Shown: positions 38,205 to 46,146 of the stretch, piece after piece | Numbering within the stretch: position 1 is the first letter of the stretch | How the letters are laid out: each line of letters starts with the position of its first letter | Assembly: GCF_020616515.1 (NCBI RefSeq) | Contig: NZ_CP085135.1 | Coordinates: 1,488,001 to 1,552,000 of the forward strand | DNA length: 64,000 nucleotides | Source: Mesorhizobium sp. PAMC28654 | GTDB taxonomy: Bacteria; Pseudomonadota; Alphaproteobacteria; Rhizobiales; Rhizobiaceae | Reading direction: 5' to 3' | The notes under the pieces: generated by a model | Seen by the model: only the letters and a program-made list of their open reading frames with translations | Told to the model about the DNA's origin: nothing | The model's database searches: none | Program-made: the position numbers and the translations under genes

Positions 38205-38420
38205 ATGCCCTTGCGCCTGAAAAAACTGATCGGAACGTTCCTGCTGGTGGCGCTGGTGATCATCTATGCGCTGCTCGCATCGATCTTCGCGGTCGCCCGA
38301 CTGTCGGAGTCGAGCCCGTTGGTGCATTTCCTCTTCTTCCTGCTGAGCGGCCTGCTCTGGGTGCTGCCGGCGATGGGCATCATCAAGTGGCTGATGCTGG
38401 AGCCACGGCCCAAGCGCTGA
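38205..38420 (+). CDS. DUF2842-family small membrane protein
   Basis: A 71-residue protein with two membrane helices, [19 protein letters not shown] near residue 12 and [19 protein letters not shown] near residue 42, ending [11 protein letters not shown]. The GLLWVLPAM signature matches DUF2842, a family confined mostly to alphaproteobacteria and often next to ctaA. CGGAGG lies before the ATG. It is divergent from ctaA. Function is unknown. Confidence 0.82.
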   Translation: MPLRLKKLIGTFLLVALVIIYALLASIFAVARLSESSPLVHFLFFLLSGLLWVLPAMGIIKWLMLEPRPKR

Positions 38421-38445
38421 CTTGCCGCCAGTTCCAGCGTTAGGT

Positions 38446-39504
38446 CTAGATGGTGACAACCATCTTGCCGGCATTGGCCAGAGGGGTCGTCACGCCCGAG
38501 AGCATCGTGCGGATATGGGCCAGGCTCTGATAGCGGCCGTTGACGGAAATGCGCGGCAATGCATGCAGGAAACCGGCATGCTCGGCGCGCAGCACACCGT
38601 GGCGCGTCGTCACAGCCGATACATAGCCGGCGTCGCGAGCAAAACCCACTTCGCGGCAACCGACCGCGCTGGCATAGCCGTAGGGATAGGCAAAGTGGTG
38701 TGGCTCCTCACCCAGCTCGGCCTGCAATATACGCTTGGCATCCTCGATCTCGTGGCGTGCATCGGCTTCGGAAAGTCGCTTCAAACTGTGATGGTTGACC
38801 GTATGCGAGCCAATCGTGACCAGCGGATGCGCGGCCATGGTGCGGATTTCGTCCCAGTTCATCAATGTCCTGAGACGCAGTTCATCCGCGTCAACACCAC
38901 TCGTGTCAGCCAGTTCGCGCAGCACGGCACGCTGGTCTTCCTCGCGGACCTCCGTGGTGAGATGAGCGTGCAGGCGCGCAATAGCCTGGAGCTTTCTGGC
39001 CGGGGTCGAACAATCGATCGTCTCCGGACCAGCGGACGTCTTCAGGGTCAGCCGATCGGCCGCATGGACGACATCCTCGACCAACTCCCACCACAGGTCG
39101 GCAGTGCCGCTGATCAGACCCGGCGCGACATAGATGGTGATTGGCGCACCGTGCTTTTCGAGGACTGGCAACGCCTCCGTCATGTTGTCGCGATAGGCAT
39201 CGTCGGCGGTGATGGTGGCGAACTGGCCGCCCTTGCCGCCGGACTTGATGCGCTCGATCGCTTCGTCCAGCGTACCGAAAATGTAGCCATTCGCCTTCAT
39301 GTCGGCGACAACCGCATCCAGGAATTCAGGCGCGATGTTCAGGTGACGGTTGACACTATCCGGCTTTTCCGGCCTGGCCGTAACGCGATGCAGCATCAGG
39401 ATCGCGCCAATGCCGCCGATGAACGGCTTGGCCAGCGGAGCCAGACCGGTATAGCGGGCGATGTTAAGCGCCAGTTTCCGGATTGCCTCGCCTCCGTCGA
39501 TCAT
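38446..39504 (-). CDS. polysaccharide deacetylase family protein
   Basis: A 352-residue protein with the NodB fold. AILMLHRVTARPE near residue 33 is followed by ATITADDAYRDNM in place of the usual TFDDGY, GSHTVNHHSLKRL supplying metal-binding His, and HFAYPYGYASAVGCREVGF. The two Asp of the motif are kept but the Phe and Gly are changed. It may deacetylate the exopolysaccharide made by the cluster that follows, or be a divergent member. It is divergent from the CelD-like acyltransferase gene. Confidence 0.83.
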   Translation of the reverse strand: MIDGGEAIRKLALNIARYTGLAPLAKPFIGGIGAILMLHRVTARPEKPDSVNRHLNIAPEFLDAVVADMKANGYIFGTLDEAIERIKSGGKGGQFATITADDAYRDNMTEALPVLEKHGAPITIYVAPGLISGTADLWWELVEDVVHAADRLTLKTSAGPETIDCSTPARKLQAIARLHAHLTTEVREEDQRAVLRELADTSGVDADELRLRTLMNWDEIRTMAAHPLVTIGSHTVNHHSLKRLSEADARHEIEDAKRILQAELGEEPHHFAYPYGYASAVGCREVGFARDAGYVSAVTTRHGVLRAEHAGFLHALPRISVNGRYQSLAHIRTMLSGVTTPLANAGKMVVTI

Positions 39505-39595
39505 TCATTCACCTTTTGCGCCTAGGCTCAGCCAAGCATGGAACGAGCCTACGCGAACCCCCAAATCGTGATGAATACGCCTTAAGGATTGAGGG

Positions 39596-40822
39596 ATGGT
39601 TGACGCAGCTGCGTCATTTGAGGGCAATCGGCCCGCGGCGACCGAAGCCTCGCCGCGCCCATTGCCGGGAGATTGCGCAGTATCCGTATCGGCCGCCTCC
39701 GGCGATGCGCTTGCTGATTACGGGGAGTTCTGTCGTTCCGCCCTCTTCGCTCCCGCGCAGAGTTCGGGATGGGTCCGCCATTGGATGGCGCAAGTTGCGC
39801 CCGACTCGCTCATAGCGACCCTGACCGCTGAAGGCAGGCCGGTGTTCGTGCTGGCGCTGGAGATTAGCCGCAAGGGCCCGTTCCGCGTCGCTCGCTTCAT
39901 GGGTGGCCGCCATGCCAATGGCAATTTTGTCGCCGGCGATCCGCGCTGGCTGCCGAAGGCTGACGTCGCCGCCGTCCGGACGATGCTGGCAGCGATCCGA
40001 AGGGCGCGATCGGACATCGACCTGATCGCACTGGAGCGATTGCTGCCCGATCTCGACGGCATTGCCAACCCGCTTGCCTGCCTTCCTCATTCTCCGAGCC
40101 CTAACCTGTCGTTGGCCGTCGATCTGGCGGGAGGATTCGATGCACTGCTGGCGCGTGCCAGCGGCAAGCGCAAGCGCAAGAAGCACCGCGCCCAGATGCG
40201 CAAGTTCGATGCCATTGGCAGCCATCGCCGCATCCAGGCAAGGACAGCGGAAGAGGTGAACTGGCTGCTCGATGCCTTTTTCGAGATGAAGGAATTCCGC
40301 TTCCGCAAGATGGGCATTGCCAATGTATTCGGCGACAATGAGGTGCGTGCTTTTTTCCGCGCGTTGTTCATCGATGCGCTTGCGGAGGACAGGCCATCCT
40401 TTGTGCTGCATGGGCTCGAGGTTGCCGGCAAGCTGCGCGCCATTACAGGGTCCAGCCGTTCGGGCAGGCGCCTGATCTGCGAATTCGGCGCGATCGCCGA
40501 GGACGATCTCGGTCACACCAGTCCGGGCGACTTCCTGTTCTTCGACAACATCCAGGAAGCCTGCGAGACAGGTTTCGCGGTCTACGACTTCTCCGTCGGC
40601 GATGAGCCCTACAAACGCCTCTGGTGCGATATCGAAACCCAGCATTTCGAGGTTCTGGTCCCGCTCACGCCGAAGGGCCGCGTGCTGGCGCTCGTCCTGC
40701 AACAAGGCGCGCGCCTGAAAGCCTTCATCAAGCACAACCCGACGATCTGGAAACTGACCAAGTCGCTGCGCAAGAGGACGGCGGGGCAGACTGCGCCCGC
40801 CGCCGCCGCGGACGACAGCTAG
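39596..40822 (+). CDS. CelD/BioF2-like acyltransferase (GNAT/FemAB fold)
   Basis: A 408-residue protein. The C-terminal half contains the CelD/BioF2-type acyltransferase domain (about residues 170-360), with ARASGKRKRKKHRAQMRKF at its start and YDFSVGDEPYKRLWCD near residue 327, a signature of this family. Relatives are linked to cellulose or exopolysaccharide synthesis. AAGGATTGAGGG precedes the ATG. The stop codon TAG is formed by the TA target of an IS630 element plus the first base of the element; the pre-insertion sequence also reads TAG, so the product is unchanged. Confidence 0.83.
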   Translation: MVDAAASFEGNRPAATEASPRPLPGDCAVSVSAASGDALADYGEFCRSALFAPAQSSGWVRHWMAQVAPDSLIATLTAEGRPVFVLALEISRKGPFRVARFMGGRHANGNFVAGDPRWLPKADVAAVRTMLAAIRRARSDIDLIALERLLPDLDGIANPLACLPHSPSPNLSLAVDLAGGFDALLARASGKRKRKKHRAQMRKFDAIGSHRRIQARTAEEVNWLLDAFFEMKEFRFRKMGIANVFGDNEVRAFFRALFIDALAEDRPSFVLHGLEVAGKLRAITGSSRSGRRLICEFGAIAEDDLGHTSPGDFLFFDNIQEACETGFAVYDFSVGDEPYKRLWCDIETQHFEVLVPLTPKGRVLALVLQQGARLKAFIKHNPTIWKLTKSLRKRTAGQTAPAAAADDS

Positions 40823-40913
40823 AGCAAAATCCGAGCGGATAGAATCGATAGGGGTTTCGTTGGGATTGGAAATCTGATTCAGCATATCTGCTGGATTCGG
40901 AGGCCGGCATGGC

Positions 40914-41342
40914 ATGGCGAAATCCTTATCGGAAGATTTGCGGGCTCGGGTGGTCGCAGCGGTTGATGGCGGCCTGTCGCGACGGGCGGCAGCGGCGCGA
41001 TTTGGCGTGGCGGCGGCAAGCTCGGTGCGTTGGGTCCGGGAATGGCGCGAGACCGGAGCCACCTGCGCAAAGCCGCAGGGCGGCGACAGGCGGTCCCACC
41101 GCGTTGAAGCGTATCGCGACATCATCCTGGCGGCGATCGAGAGGCGGGTGGACATCACGCTGGTCGAACTCGCCGAGTTGCTGCGACAGGAGCATGGCGC
41201 GTCGTTTGCGACGAGCACGATCTGGCGGTTTCTCGATCGTCACTCCATGACCTTCAAAAAAAACGGCGCACGCCAGCGAGCAGGAGCGGCCAGACGTGGC
41301 GGCGCGACGAAACGCCTGGTTCGACGCCCAGCCCGATCTTGA
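40914..41342 (+). CDS. IS630 transposase N-terminal part (orfA), copy A
   Basis: A 142-codon frame with an HTH DNA-binding domain (LSRRAAAARFGVAAASSVRW) and a second helix-turn-helix near SFATSTIWRFLDRHSM. After FKK it runs into an unrelated tail (NGARQRAG) because the A8 run shifts the frame by +1 relative to orfB. An A7 run would join the two parts directly. Start ATG at 40914; GGAGGCCGGC lies upstream. Confidence 0.88.
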   Translation: MAKSLSEDLRARVVAAVDGGLSRRAAAARFGVAAASSVRWVREWRETGATCAKPQGGDRRSHRVEAYRDIILAAIERRVDITLVELAELLRQEHGASFATSTIWRFLDRHSMTFKKNGARQRAGAARRGGATKRLVRRPARS

Positions 41343-41862
41343 TCCCGAGCATCTGGTCTTCATCGACGAGACCGGAGCCTCGACAAAGATGGCTCGACTG
41401 CGGGGGCGCACGAAGCGCGGGATGCGGTGCCGATCGCCAATCCCGCATGGCCATTGGAAGACGACGACGTTCACCGGCGCCCTGCGCCTCACTGGCATGA
41501 CCGCGCCAATGGTCCTGGACGGCCCGATGACTGGCGAATGGTTTGTCGCCTATGTCGAGCAGGTTCTCGTGCCGACGCTGCGGCCCGACGATGTCGTGAT
41601 CCTCGACAACCTGCCGGCGCACAAAAGCGCAGCCGCCCGTGTGGCGATCGAAGCAACCGGCGCAAGGATGATGTTCCTCCCGCCCTATTCCCCCGACTTC
41701 AACCCGATCGAGAACGCCTTTTCCAAGCTGAAATCGATTCTACGCAAAGCCGCCGCACGAACCGTCGCGGAATTGTGGGATACCATCAGCGCCGCACTGC
41801 CTTGCTTCACACCAACCGAGTGCGCCAACTACTTCGCCGCAACAGGATATGAGCCGGAATGA
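41296..41862 (+). CDS. IS630 transposase catalytic part (orfB), copy A
   Basis: A 188-codon frame with the DDE triad: Asp in HLVFIDETGAS, Asp in VVILDNLPAHKS, and Glu in FNPIENAFSKLK. The GTG at 41296 is the first start in this frame; functional transposase probably needs joining with orfA at the A-run by frameshifting or transcript slippage. Confidence 0.9.
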   Translation: MAARRNAWFDAQPDLDPEHLVFIDETGASTKMARLRGRTKRGMRCRSPIPHGHWKTTTFTGALRLTGMTAPMVLDGPMTGEWFVAYVEQVLVPTLRPDDVVILDNLPAHKSAAARVAIEATGARMMFLPPYSPDFNPIENAFSKLKSILRKAAARTVAELWDTISAALPCFTPTECANYFAATGYEPE

Positions 41863-41891
41863 TCAGATTCTGCTCTAGCGGCGGCTTTCCG

Positions 41892-44093
41892 TCAGGCGGC
41901 CGAACGCCGGCCTGGGACCGGCGTGCCCGGTGTTTCATGGCCGACCGGCGTCACCAGGGTGAGATTGCGATAGCCGCTTTCGATCAGGCTGACCGTGGCC
42001 TGAGCCACCTCATCGTCAGGTTCCAGCATGGACACGAAGACCTCCGTGGCATCGCCAACCAGACGGCTGATGTCCTGCGCGTCGGCCGGTCCGCATTCGA
42101 CCACGACGAGATCATAGGCGGTGGTCAGCGACTGCATGATGATCGGCAGGCGGTCGGCGGCGCGCATGGCACGAACCGGATCGGCCGTGCCAACCGGAAT
42201 CACATGGCAATCCGAATAATGGTCGGCGTGGATCACGTCGCTGAACTGCGCTTCGGACGCCAGAAGATTGGTGATTCCCGGGAACAGCGCGCTGTCCAGC
42301 ACCGGCCGCGAAGCGGCTCCGGAGGCGGTGAGATCGAGCAGTAGCACCCGCAAGCCGGCATCGGATACCTCGCGCGCCACCAGGATGGCCGAGGCGGCGG
42401 CCTCGTCACCTTCCGGCGACACGAAGATGGCGCGCGCGGCACCGCTCGCGATCAGTTTCTCGGCCGCTTTCTCGACGTCGATCTCGCCGAAGCTGGAACG
42501 TTTCGGTCGAACATCCGCAGGAGGCGGTTCGGCCGCGACAATATCGAGCGGTACCGCGGCCGTTTCAACCTGCGCCGCGGCTTCCGCCACATGATCGCCC
42601 TCCGGCTCGATGTTGGCTGGCGCTTCGACGTAGGCAGGTTCGTGCCGGATGACAGGCATGGCGACCTGCTCGATCCGATCGAAACGGGCACCAGCAGCCG
42701 GACGCATGGCGCGCCCCGAAAACAATTCCCGCAGAAGCGTGATGATCGCCATGATCAACAGCGATGCCGCGAAGGCCGCACCGACGATCGGCACGACCTT
42801 GGGGAAATAAGGTTCGGACGGCACCTGGGCTTCGGAAACCAGGCGCGCGTCGACCGGCAGATAGTTGCGATCCTTGCGCGACGCCGCCGCCAGGTAGTTG
42901 GCTTGGTATGATTCCAACTGCTGGCGCCGAGCGTTCGCTTCGCGCTGCAAAGCATCCAGTTCAACCTGCTCTTCGCCAGCGCGTGCCGATGCGGCCTTGA
43001 GCGTGTTGACGTCCGCGACGAGCTGGTTCTCACGAGCCTGCGCGGTCTGCGCCTGAGTCATCAGCCCTTTCATCAATTTTTCCGCTTCATTGCGGATCTG
43101 GCCGTCGAGGTCGGCGAGTTGCGACTTCAGCGCGCGGATGCGCGGATGGTTGTCAAGCAAAGTGGTGGAAAGATCGGCTATGTTGGTCTTGAGCTCGACC
43201 TGGCGCTCGCGAAGGCGCTGTATCAGTTCCGACGACAAGACCTCAGGTACGGCATCCAGCGAACCGCCGCCCTGCAGCGCCTTGCGCACGCTGTCGGCGG
43301 TCGCCTCCGCTGACGAACGGTTGGCGCGCACCCTCGACAGTTCGCTCGACAGTTCGGAAAGCTGCTGCGTGGCCAGAACCGAATTGTTGCCGCCCATCAA
43401 GAGATCCGACTGGGCGCGATACGTGGCGACCCTGGCCTCGGCATCCTTTACCTGCTTCTGCAGATCGGCGATCTCCGGTCCCAGAAAGGCGGTGGCGGCG
43501 GAGTTCAATGCAACTTTCGCACTGCCCTGGGTAGCGATGTAGGCCTTGGCGATCTCGGTCGGAATGGCGGCGGCAAGGTTGGGATCTCGCGAGGAAAACT
43601 CGATGGCAATGATGCGCGTCTTTTCAACGCTGTAGACGTTAAGATTCTCGCGCATCTTTTTCAGCACGCGCTCTTCCGGCGGAATCTCTTCCGGATCGCC
43701 CTTGAGGCCTGCAATGACAAGCAATTTGCTCAGCGCCGACATGTTGAGCGCGTCGTCGAATTCGGGCAGCCGCGCCAGATTGAGCTTCGAAGCCACCTGC
43801 TTGAGGATGTCGGTGGAGGAAACGATCTGGACCTCGGTGGCGATGCCTTCCTCGTCAAGAATCGGCTTGTCGTTGTCGTTGGCACCGTTTGGCCGAGTGT
43901 AAACGGACTCGCCCGTCTCAATCTTCAGCTGCGCTTCAGCCTTGTAGTGCCGCGTGGCAAGCGAGGCGAATGCGAACGCCGCACCCGTCACCACCAGCGT
44001 GACAATGGCTATGCGCCGCCAATTCCTCGCAAGACTGGCGAAGAGTTGCCTGAGATCGACGTCGACGTCTGCGGCCGCGGATTGAACGGACAT
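41892..44093 (-). CDS. exopolysaccharide chain-length/co-polymerase protein (Wzz/ExoP-like) with degenerate kinase domain
   Basis: A 733-residue inner-membrane protein. Helix 1 is IAIVTLVVTGAAFAFASLA (about residues 28-46), a long periplasmic coiled-coil region follows, and helix 2 is VVPIVGAAFAASLLIMAIIT near residue 460. The C-terminal cytoplasmic domain resembles a BY-kinase (LLLDLTASGAASRPVL as Walker A'), but the Walker A position reads VSPEGDEAAASAIL with no GK[ST], and there is no Tyr-rich tail, so kinase activity is unlikely. It would set the chain length of the polymer with the Wza-like partner encoded divergently. I start at the ATG at 44093, with AGGGA upstream. Confidence 0.9.
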   Translation of the reverse strand: MSVQSAAADVDVDLRQLFASLARNWRRIAIVTLVVTGAAFAFASLATRHYKAEAQLKIETGESVYTRPNGANDNDKPILDEEGIATEVQIVSSTDILKQVASKLNLARLPEFDDALNMSALSKLLVIAGLKGDPEEIPPEERVLKKMRENLNVYSVEKTRIIAIEFSSRDPNLAAAIPTEIAKAYIATQGSAKVALNSAATAFLGPEIADLQKQVKDAEARVATYRAQSDLLMGGNNSVLATQQLSELSSELSRVRANRSSAEATADSVRKALQGGGSLDAVPEVLSSELIQRLRERQVELKTNIADLSTTLLDNHPRIRALKSQLADLDGQIRNEAEKLMKGLMTQAQTAQARENQLVADVNTLKAASARAGEEQVELDALQREANARRQQLESYQANYLAAASRKDRNYLPVDARLVSEAQVPSEPYFPKVVPIVGAAFAASLLIMAIITLLRELFSGRAMRPAAGARFDRIEQVAMPVIRHEPAYVEAPANIEPEGDHVAEAAAQVETAAVPLDIVAAEPPPADVRPKRSSFGEIDVEKAAEKLIASGAARAIFVSPEGDEAAASAILVAREVSDAGLRVLLLDLTASGAASRPVLDSALFPGITNLLASEAQFSDVIHADHYSDCHVIPVGTADPVRAMRAADRLPIIMQSLTTAYDLVVVECGPADAQDISRLVGDATEVFVSMLEPDDEVAQATVSLIESGYRNLTLVTPVGHETPGTPVPGRRSAA

Positions 44094-44361
44094 GCATCCC
44101 TGCTCCGGTACTGAGTCCGGACGCACCGTAAACAACTATGGTAACTCAGCCGTTAAGATCGCGGTAAGCACCTGTTAGGCTTTACTGACGAGCGGTAAAC
44201 AAATCGCCGAAAGCGCCCCTCCTTTCGTCAATCCGCCATCGATCTTCGACATATCGGGCTCGCGCCTTTACCGGCCATTAACCCTAACAGGATGATAACG
44301 GGCCTCGATCCTTAAAGTTGCCGCACCCTAGCCGCGGCCAGTCGAAGGTACGTATCCGGTC

Positions 44362-44925
44362 ATGAAGAGCACTGCTTCCCTCTTTCGCGCACTGCTTGCC
44401 GTATCGATGCTTGCCGGCTGCTCCAGCTATCGGCCAACACCGGCGGCGTTCCACGAAGTGCTCGACCAACCTTATCGCCTCGGCGCCGGCGACCGCGTCC
44501 GCGTCACCGTGTTCGAGCAGGACGGCCTGACCAACACCTACAGCGTCGACCAGTCCGGCTATCTCTCCTTCCCCCTCGTGGGCGCGGTGCCGGCGCGCGG
44601 CCACACGGCCCAGCAACTGGAGAAGGAGATCGCCGACAAACTGCGCCAGGGCTATCTGCGCGATCCCGACGTTTCGGTCGAGATCGACCGCTACCGGCCA
44701 ATCTTCGTCATGGGCGAAGTCGGCGCGGCCGGCCAGTATTCCTATGTCCCGGGTCTCACCGTGCAAAAGGCCATCGCCATCGCGGGCGGCTTCTCGCCAC
44801 GCGCCAACCAGGAAAGCGTCGACATCACCCGCGATATCAATGGCAAGGTCATGACGGGGCGCGTGGTCACCTCGGACCCGCTTCTGCCCGGCGATACAGT
44901 CTACGTTCGCGAACGCCTGTTCTGA
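44362..44925 (+). CDS. polysaccharide export lipoprotein (Wza-like)
   Basis: A 187-residue lipoprotein with signal peptide and lipobox LAGC (Cys20). The polysaccharide export domain begins PYRLGAGDRVRVTVFEQDGL, continues with YSVDQSGYLSFPLVGAVPA, and a SLBB-like segment (FVMGEVGAAGQYSYVPGLTV) follows. It forms the periplasmic/outer-membrane part of the export channel. It is shorter than E. coli Wza (about 380 residues), like rhizobial ExoF-type proteins. It is followed 9 bp later by a glycosyltransferase gene and is divergent from the co-polymerase gene. Confidence 0.92.
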   Translation: MKSTASLFRALLAVSMLAGCSSYRPTPAAFHEVLDQPYRLGAGDRVRVTVFEQDGLTNTYSVDQSGYLSFPLVGAVPARGHTAQQLEKEIADKLRQGYLRDPDVSVEIDRYRPIFVMGEVGAAGQYSYVPGLTVQKAIAIAGGFSPRANQESVDITRDINGKVMTGRVVTSDPLLPGDTVYVRERLF

Positions 44926-44934
44926 CCTAAGCAC

Positions 44935-46064
44935 GTGGCGGACAAACTCAGGATCGTCCACTGCTTTCGCTCACCGGTCGGAGGAATTTTCCGGCATGTG
45001 CGCGACCTGACCGACGCGCAGGTCTCCGCCGGGCACTCCGTCGGCATCGTCTGCGATTCGACGACCGGCGGCGATTTCGAAGAACGCCTTTTCAAGCAGA
45101 TGAAAGACAGCCTGGCGCTCGGCATTCATCGCACGCCAATGCAGCGCCATGTCGGCCCGGGCGACCTCGCGTCGGCCTGGCGCACCTACAAGATCATCAA
45201 GGAATTGCAGCCGGATGTGCTTCACGGGCACGGCGCCAAGGGTGGCGCCTATGCCCGTCTGTTCGGCTCACTGTTGCGGGTATCAAGGTCTCGCGTAGCC
45301 CGCCTTTATTCGCCGCATGGTGGCTCACTCCACTATGACGAACACACAACCACCGGAAAGCTGTTCTTCGCGCTCGAGCGCTTCATGGCCCGCTTCACCG
45401 ACTACCTGCTGTTCGTCTCCGACTATGAGCGGCGCACCTATCGCAGGAAGGTCGGCGAGCCGCCGATCCCCAACGCGCTGGTCTACAATGGGCTTCGAGC
45501 CGCCGAATTCGAACCGGTGATGACGGTGGCCGACGCGGCTGACCTGCTCTACATCGGCATGATGCGCGACCTCAAAGGCCCGGACATCTTCATCGATGCG
45601 CTGGCCGCGGCTGAAACGCGTCTCGACCGCCCGCTGACTGCCGTCATGGTCGGAGACGGCGATGACCTTCCCCGCTATCATGCTCAGGTGAAGCGGCTTG
45701 GACTGGACGGTCGTGCACTTCCTGCCGCCGATGCCGGCAAGAAAAGCGTTCGCGCTGGCCGATCTCATCGTCGTTCCGTCGCGCGCCGAAGCCATGCCAT
45801 ACATCGTCCTGGAAACGCTTGCCGCGGGAAAACCGATGATCGCCACCTCCGTCGGCGGCATTCCGGAGATATTCGGGTGCCGGCTCTCCTGCCCTGATCA
45901 GGCCTGATCCACGCGAACTTGGCGACAAGATGTGCGAGGCGCTTGCCGACCCGGATGGTTTCAAGACCCTGATGCCCGGCGTCGCCGACCTAAAGGCACG
46001 CTTCGGCGCCGACGTCATGGCCGCCAATATCGAAAAAGCCTACTTCCTGGCCCTTGGGCGCTAA
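44935..46064 (+). pseudogene. GT-B (family 4) glycosyltransferase gene with two frameshifts
   Basis: The gene begins at a GTG (44935) as MADKLRIVHCFRSPVGGIFR, a typical GT4 start. At about 45711-45717 the reading frame changes: GLDGR continues as VHFLPPMPARKAFALADL in another frame, as if a GT dinucleotide had been lost from GTGTGC. At 45875-45877 (GGG, where GG is expected) it changes again to give EIFGAGSPALIRPD and ends at a stop at 46062-46064. The three frame segments together make a complete, normal glycosyltransferase with the donor-binding region SRAEAMPYIVLETLAAGKPM. As written the first frame stops at 45897. Real mutation and sequencing error cannot be distinguished. Confidence 0.85.
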
Positions 46065-46146
46065 CCCGTTCCAAAGCCACGCGTTGTTTCAAGGGTTTCT
46101 TAGCTCTCTTTTGCTATTCACCTGAGGGAAGCTCGCGGATAGCCCC

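Larger units (their letters stand above)
40822..41875 (+). mobile_element. IS630-family insertion sequence, copy A
   Basis: A 1054-bp element flanked by TA (40820-40821 and 41876-41877), the target of IS630/Tc1-mariner elements. The ends form imperfect inverted repeats: left GAGCAAAATCCGAGC, right read inward GAGCAGAATCTGATC. It encodes a DDE transposase in two overlapping frames split at a run of eight A (41257-41264). Its sequence appears the same as copy B at 54746-55797 except for that run. It lies between the CelD-like gene and the convergent co-polymerase gene. Confidence 0.93.
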
